64,000 bases of DNA. Source: Isochrysis galbana. Lineage: Eukaryota; Haptophyta; Isochrysidales; Isochrysidaceae. The translations under genes were made by a program, and so were the position numbers. Positions 57,719-64,000 of the stretch are shown one piece after another. The stretch is taken from contig CM030932.1 of the NCBI GenBank assembly GCA_018136815.1, positions 7,951,628 through 8,015,627 on the forward strand, read 5' to 3'. A model generated the notes under the pieces. The model worked only from the letters and a program-made list of their open reading frames with translations, was not told the DNA's origin and made no database searches. The stretch's first letter is position 1. Every line of letters begins with the position of its first letter.

Positions 57719-60700
57719 ATGGTCTCGTTCATCGCGGAGGCGCTGCTCGAGCGGCTTGTCGGCCCGTACGCCAGGCTGGGCGAGCGGCGGCTCGATCTGA
57801 CTGGCGGGAGCCTCACAGTACGCAACGTGGCGCTCCGGCATGACCTTCTCGATGGGTTGGGGCTGCCGGTCGCGATGCGGGGCGGCGAGGTGGGTCAGCT
57901 CGAGATCAGCGTGCCCTGGACGCGCCTGCGCACCGACTCGGTCGTCGTGCGCATCCACGCGCTCGCTATCCTGCTCGCGCCCATCTCAGAGATGGAGTGG
58001 GATGAGGCTGCAGAGAAGAAGAGAGAGGCAGCCGCGAAGCAGCGAGAGCTCGACGCTCTGCGTGCGCGCGCCGGTGGCGTGGAGCCGCCGGCCGGTCTCA
58101 CCACCTCCTCCTCCGCCGAGGAGCGCGCATCCAAGGCGGGCTGGGTCGAGAAGCTGATGCAACGAGTCCTGGACAACCTCCAGGTCGTCGTCACATCGGC
58201 CGTCGTCCGCTATGAGGACTACTCGCATTCGGGCGCGCCATTTGGCATTGAGGTGGCGATGGACTCTCTCTGGTTCCACCCGGCACATGTCGAATCGGCC
58301 GATGCGGCGCAGGCCGCCGCCGCCGCCGTTGCTGCCGCTGCCAGTGGGAGCAAGAGCGGGAGCGATGCCCCACCATTTCGGCACCGTGAGGCGCTCGTTT
58401 GCGCCCTCTGTGCATACATGCTTTCCGGACGCAAGATGGATCCCGAGCCCGCTCGCGCCCCGCTGGGTTTGGACGAGCTGCGCAAACGGCTCGAATCGTC
58501 CGGACTCGCGGTGGATGCGCCTGCTGCAATGCGCCTGAACGAGAACCCATGCATCCTCGAACCAGTTTCATTTGCTATTGAGGTGCGCACTTGCTGGACC
58601 ACCGACGTCTTGCCATTCGGCAACACATCCTCTCGGGCGAGCTGCCAGGCGCCCCTGCTCTAGAATGATGATGCCACCATCCTCCCCGTTTTAGGTTTCG
58701 TCTAAACAGCGTAGCGATGCACCCTCCTTGCCGCGCCATGTCGCCTGTGTCGAGACCGGACGGATTACTCTGCAGCTGCAGCTCTCCGAGGTGCGTGTGT
58801 GACGAGGAGACCGTACACGCGAGGGGGCGAGCGGCTCAATGTGGCGCGCGGTAGGAGTGTGTATGCTTCCCTAGTTAGCATAGCCCGCCAATGGCCCTCG
58901 TCCCCCGACGTCCGGTGGGTGAGCCTCGAGTGCTCGTTGAGCCGCACCTTGAGAACCCATCTTGCCTCATTCCAATTGATTTAAGCATGTGCCCATCCAC
59001 CCCCTTCCTCCCCAAATCAGGTGGCGCATATTGCTGCTTGCGTCGCATATTTTTCTCGCTTTGGCTCTATCGAGAGCCACCGCCGATTCCGTCCTCGGAT
59101 TTCCCACCGGCCGCTCACCCATCCTCGAGAATGGTGGGCGTTCGCTATCGCCGCTGTCCGATGGCAGATTCAACTTCGGGACGAACCGTGGTCGTGGGCC
59201 AGAATTTCCCTGCGTGCGAAGCAACGCCGCGCATATGTGGCCCTTCAACGCGAGGCACGTCGAAGAGGCCGCCGGCGTCTCACGGACGCTGATGCCGTCT
59301 CGCTTTCGCAGCTGAGCGACGCGCTCTCGGCGCGCGAGATATTCCTCTTCGACCAGCTCGCTGAGGCTGCTGCGGCAACCGCGCATGTGGGGGGCATCGC
59401 CTCCCTCTCCCCCGGCGCAGGGGCAGCTGCGGCGGCGACCGTGGCCGCGGCCGCGTTGCCGGAGGTCTCGACCGTGATTCCTAAAGCTGTAGGCAGCAGC
59501 ACCTCCAATTTTCGATGTTTGAGCAGCGGGCGTGGCGAAAGTAGCTTGGCACTAGGGGTCCAAAGTAGTCGGGGTTGTTCGGCTCTTGGCGGCAGCAGCA
59601 GTGACGCTAGACAGTCCAGTTCGGAGCGTGCACGATCAGCCGGCGGCAGCGGGCTGGGTGGGGGCATTGCGTCTTGGTTTGGAGGCAAAAAGGAATCCGA
59701 TGGTTCAGGCAGCACGTCAGCGCGCGGGGAAGTGGGCAGCAGCGGGGATTGCGTGAAAGCCTTGAGCGCGTTGGAGAGCTCAACGAGCTCTGCACGGTTG
59801 GACGAGACGGTTCTGACCGACCTACAGAGAGAGGAGTTGGCGAGGCTGCTGGATGAAGGAGAAGACGAGCCCTTGCGTCTGAACGAGCGACTCTCATTGC
59901 ATGCCCGCTTTCTGATCTCCGAGCTTGTGCTCATCCTCCATGCGCCGCAAGACGCTTTGGAGCAGGCTGCGCCGAGCGAGGGGGATGAGAATGGACTTAG
60001 AAAGGGAGAAGGCGGGGGCATGCCTCCCTTTCCACCACCTCCACCGCGTCCGGCGCGCCTTCAGGCAACCATTTCGAGCGTGGGGCTGAATCTGGGCATC
60101 TCGCCTTCAGCGTATTCTGCAGACGTCTTTTGCAAGTCGATCGAGGCCGAGCTGCACGAGGAGGCCCCTCCCGCGGCGCGACTACCTGTGCGGGGCGGTG
60201 CATCTCCGGAAGATGGTTCCTCCGGAGGTCATTATGAGCGGGTACCACTCATCTTACCGCTATCACTGTCGCAAACTGCCGCCTCAAGCGCACACTACGG
60301 CCCGAATGGAAGTCGAAATTGTGGAAGACGTGAAGCAGGCGACTTCGTGACCTCCATCATTTCTCCGCAAGACAGTGTAGCGAGTGGAGTGGGCATGGAG
60401 CCAGTGGCTCGATTGCCGTTACAGGTGGACACACGAGCCGTGTTTATGGCAGAGGGTTGTCAAGAGTGGCTGCCGCTGCTTTGTGAGCGTTCCGATGAGG
60501 CGAGGCGTACCGCAGCATGGCTCGTGTCTACGGGCTGGCAGGTGAGCACGCATGGGACGCCAGCGGAATGTGGAGGTAGAGCGGTTGACGCACCCTTGTC
60601 CCGTACCTCCTCCCCGGCCTCCTTGCTTCATCATTCCGATGAGAGAGCTGGGGCACCAATTTTGGCTTCCCGATCCATCAAATTCTTTGCTTTCTTGTCA

Positions 60701-63700
60701 TGACTGCTGACACCCTACTTTGCATTGCTCCCTGTGCAGTGGGCGGAGGATGGCGCCTCATCTCGTCTCACGCTTTTGCTCGGAATTTCCGACCAGCTCC
60801 AAGTATTGGCCAATCATGGCACAGCTGCCCGAGTGGGAGCTCTCGTCGTTGCCGGCCTTGCCACGGCGGCGAGAGTTGGCGGCGGGCCACTGGAGCTTCC
60901 GCCACGCCAGTCGGCAACCGCCGGCTTCGGCGCCAGTGTCCATCAACCCGTCGACCCGCCACATCGGGGGCCTCGGCCATCCCTGAGGAGTAGCCGCAAT
61001 GAACACGCCACACAGCCGAGCTCAACATCCGGGGGCAAACGCACCAGCAAAGGCAAGCCAGCGTCGCTGCGTGCCGACGCAGCTGCGGCTCTACGGCGGG
61101 TATTAGGCTCTTTGGACGGCTTCTCACTCAACCTCCATGCCGAAATCGTACCGCCAGTGTGGCTGGTCCTGCTTCGCCCGTCCGATCCTAACTCTCGCGC
61201 TATTGCTTTAGGGGCAGACTGCCTCCGTCTGCAATGCAATATAACGCCTCCTCCCTATGTAGTGACCTCATCTGGGCCTCTGCGCGGTAATCCCGTTGCT
61301 AAAGGAGCGTCTCATCCACGGGTGAACACCTCGCCTTCCTCACCACCTACACCACCGTCGGCTCTCTCTCCGCCGTCCCCTGAATCCTTGCGACTGGCCC
61401 CACCGCCGATGGTGGGCGGCCGCACTCGCAGCTTTGGCGGCGCAGGAGGAGATGCTGTGTTGGAGGCAGAGGCGCACTTTGTTGCCATGCATGCGTCTCT
61501 AATTGATCTACGTGGGTGGAGACTGCTTGCCTCCATAGAAGCGAGGTCTAGCTCCCGCCAGGGCGCGCATGGTCCTCACGTCTTCTCTTCTGCCGACACC
61601 ACGAACTGCATCTACATTCTTGCGCCCATCCAACTTTACGCCAGTATGTCCGCAAAGCCCCTGCGATCAGGTCCGCTAGTCATACACACAAAGCTATCTC
61701 GTGCCGAAGTCTCCATGAGTGCTGCTGCTGTCGAGGCTGCCGCGACCGTACTTGGGCTGATCGCTGCGCACAAACGATCGGAGCGGAACGCTCTGCGCCG
61801 GGCACTCCAGGATGCTGGCGTCTCAGGGGCTGCCCTTGGGGAGGCCGAGGAAATTGCTGCAGTAGGCGGAGCAGCAGCGGTGGCGCTCGGAGGAAGCATT
61901 CCTTCCCGTCCTTTTGCTCCTCTCCTTCCCGCCGGCATGGCAGTGCTTCAACGCTTACGATTGTCCGTGGTGTTAGCTGGGGCCAGACTCAACGTTCTTG
62001 GGGCCGAAGATGCCGAGGACATATTGCACGACTCCTCACGACCAAGGCTCGATCCCGAGCTTTTCACACGAGGAGAAGTGAAGCTTGGTACCAGCTTAAG
62101 CCTTGAGGACGATGCTCAAGCTGACATACCAAACAAATCTGGCAGCCTTAGTGCCACCGCTCCATCGGATGCAGATCTATGCCTCCCACTTTGGCCGCCC
62201 CTTGCGACCTTAAAGTCCCTCGCGAGAAAATCACCATTGGTCTGGGTAGATGTTGGTGAAATGCATCTTCGCTTAGACGGGACCGACGGACCGAACGCAG
62301 AAGAGCCCGCTTGTGATGTTTATCCCACAGCCGTCACCGATGTCCGAGCACCGAACATCACGGAGCCTAGCCAATCGGCTGACGGGGATGTATGTAGCGC
62401 AGCTGCTCCTAATTTAGGCATTCCGGATCCGAACGGAAGCCCAGTACCGGGGTCGCTGTTGGCTTCAGATGCATTCGCGGGGTTCGATGTGGCGCTCCGG
62501 CTGGAGAACCTCGTGGTCGCCGCGCCAACACTTGTCTGCCCTACGTCACCATGCAGCGGTTCTTCATCTGACGTGAAGCCCCGCACGGATGCCCCACCGA
62601 TACTTGCTCTCACACCATCCCACGCCACAGAGGTAGGTGCTCAACTCAACCTCTCCGTACGTGCTGTGGAGCCATTGCAAGCAGAGCGCAGCATTGAAAA
62701 CATGCCTCGCGATCTAACAGCGAGTGGTCTTTCAAAGTGCCCACCGCCGACCAAGGACCAAAAGCATCCCACGATTCCCTCGACTGCGCCATCCAACGAT
62801 GCTAAGGATGGCGCCAAATCCTCCAGGCAAGGCCTCTTTTCTTCTCAAGGCGTGTCGGCAGGAGTAGAGCTCGCCTCTTCACCGCGAGTACGGCTTGGGA
62901 CACTTGCCCTAAATTTGCCTCTTGGTACCCAGCCTGTGTCCATCTTCGTTGGGCTCAAATTAGAGTACGAGGCTGCATTAACTGCCTTGGCCGCGGCATT
63001 GAAGGCTGGTGAGGCCAACCACTCACGACGGTCACAATCAAAACCCGCCTCAACGTCAGCGACACCACACCTGCCCTCTCCGGTTTTAGCTCCGGCAGAC
63101 GCTCTAATGATCTCAATCATCGAAATCGATTATTTCGGTATTTCTCTCGTTCACACGTACTCTCAAGCCCAGCTGGCTTCCCCGATAGCGACCTCCCGCC
63201 AACATTCACCAGCTCAAGAATCCCAGGGTTCCCAGGTGGCCGACACCCAGAAACAGTCGGAGGTCCCCTCGGGAGGCTTGGTATTAGACTCTCGCACACT
63301 TTCTAGCGCTGAGGTGTGTTTGTGCATGACATGCATCTCGGCAGGAGGCCAGACGGACGAAGCTTCAATATCTGAGGTCTGGTTGGCCGCACGGTGGTAT
63401 GATAGTGTGAAGGCAGAGACTCACGAACGAGTTGTTTTCGGGCGCAACGCCGAGGATCCCACGGATGACAACACGCAGAGATTGCCAAACATGCAGAGAT
63501 CGCCCATGGTGGTTCTATCATGGCGTGCCATGCCTCTTACACCTGCAATAGAAGTCTCCCGGACCGCCTCGAGTAGCGCGTTGCTCCATCCTGCGGTCAA
63601 CATAGGGCTCCCAAGCGATTTTTTTGTGCGACTACCCGGAGCGGCGCTTCCAGCGCTCGAACACGTGAAAGCGGGTTTCTTTTTTCTTCGTGACCGCTTA

Positions 63701-63931
63701 TACGCTGCGCGGTTGTGGTTGCCATCCGAAAGTGCGTCTCCATCGCTGCCGCCGCCTGGTGAGCGCGTGGCTCGGTTGTGCGTTTCAATGTGGCTAGGGA
63801 CGACTAGCGTGAGGAGGATAGATCGATCGCTTTGGCATACTAGATACGAGCCGCATGGCTCGGTCGAGGTTTCCATCAATGGTGCGGCCATTGGTGTCGC
63901 AGCAGTGTGTGATGTCGGTGAGACGATCAGT
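57719..63931 (+). CDS. VPS13: VPS13-type bridge lipid-transfer protein, N-terminal part
   Basis: Exon 1 57719-58582, exon 2 58695-58790, exon 3 59021-60541, exon 4 60740 to the end of readable sequence (open for 1064 codons without a stop, then Ns). All joins are phase 0; donors GAG|GTGCGC, GAG|GTGCGT, CAG|GTGAGC; at least 1891 residues. The start is the chorein N-terminal domain: MVSFIAEALLERLVGPYARL, LDLTGGSLTVRNVALRHDLL, QLEISVPWTRLRTDSVVVRI, HALAILLAPISEMEWDEAAE. Exon 3 starts VAHIAACVAYFSRF and has RPLTHPREWWAFAIAAV, the conserved block of VPS13 N-terminal halves. Later sequence has low-complexity Ser/Pro inserts between beta-rich segments. VPS13 proteins form hydrophobic grooves carrying phospholipids at membrane contacts. 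The N-terminal end is complete; C-terminal adaptor and lipid-binding domains lie outside. Confidence 0.95.
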
Positions 63932-64000
63932 NNNNNNNNNNNNNNNNNNNNNNNNNNNNNNNNNNNNNNNNNNNNNNNNNNNNNNNNNNNNNNNNNNNNN
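63932..64000. other. Ns at window end
   Basis: Unresolved bases, interrupting the VPS13 exon 4. Confidence 0.99.

Noticed and set aside
59245-60021. 258-residue minus-strand frame under VPS13 exon 3
   Set aside because: Shadow of the plus-strand coding exon.

Overview
The window is nuclear DNA from a GC-rich unicellular eukaryote. The best guess is an alga with a red-lineage secondary plastid, haptophyte-like. Four things point there: GT-AG introns of roughly 95-245 bp; a predicted thylakoid-lumen protein (46414-46934) carrying a signal peptide, a phenylalanine-first transit peptide and a twin-arginine lumen signal; a proline-rich extracellular LRR protein; and a carotenoid cleavage oxygenase. 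The species cannot be fixed from the sequence. Long poly-G/poly-C runs and a 100-N gap (13832-13931) mark a draft assembly, and the window ends in Ns (63932-64000).

Recognisable host genes, left to right: a small one-pass membrane protein (472-1026, +); a carotenoid oxygenase (1793-3559, -); a proline-rich LRR cell-surface protein (5529-7406, -); a two-exon membrane protein (11931-12940, -); a protein with a possible PH-like N-terminus and four CBS domains like AMPK gamma (14086-16345, +); a two-TM protein (19733-20737, -); an atypical protein kinase with an F-box-like segment (23899-27459, +); a multi-pass membrane protein (29323-30159, -); a three-exon protein of unknown role (33034-33984, +); a SANT/MADF-like protein (about 36240-36882, -); a ubiquitin-like/AN1 zinc-finger protein (38392-39723, +); a TPR-ankyrin protein with a possible C-terminal anchor (41994-43794, -); a lumen protein (46414-46934, -); a large coiled-coil protein (49396-52542, -); a mitochondrial-type J-domain protein (56616-57188, -); and, diverging from it, the 5' part of a VPS13-type lipid-transfer protein (57719 to beyond 63931, +). 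No operon-like grouping is visible.

Roughly half of the window is mobile DNA. I recognise: (1) RE-A, a 758-bp retroposon with two complete copies flanked by 14- and 17-bp target duplications and about eight fragments; (2) RE-B, about 926 bp, one complete copy splitting a copia element between 17-bp duplications; RE-A and RE-B share the same 5' head but have different bodies and tails; (3) non-LTR (LINE) reverse-transcriptase remnants, with a recurring boundary motif; (4) Ty1/copia remnants; (5) a 470-bp hAT-type MITE with 18-bp perfect terminal inverted repeats and an 8-bp target duplication, sitting inside a 203-bp tandem array; (6) an insertion with 185-bp inverted arms, one arm carrying spaced tRNA-type A and B boxes, sitting inside an RE-A copy; (7) a 212-bp tandem triplication of a piggyBac-like transposase exon; (8) a 20-bp minisatellite open in all six frames. 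The most original material is the RE-A/RE-B pair with its shared head and the nested insertions, which give a relative order of events.
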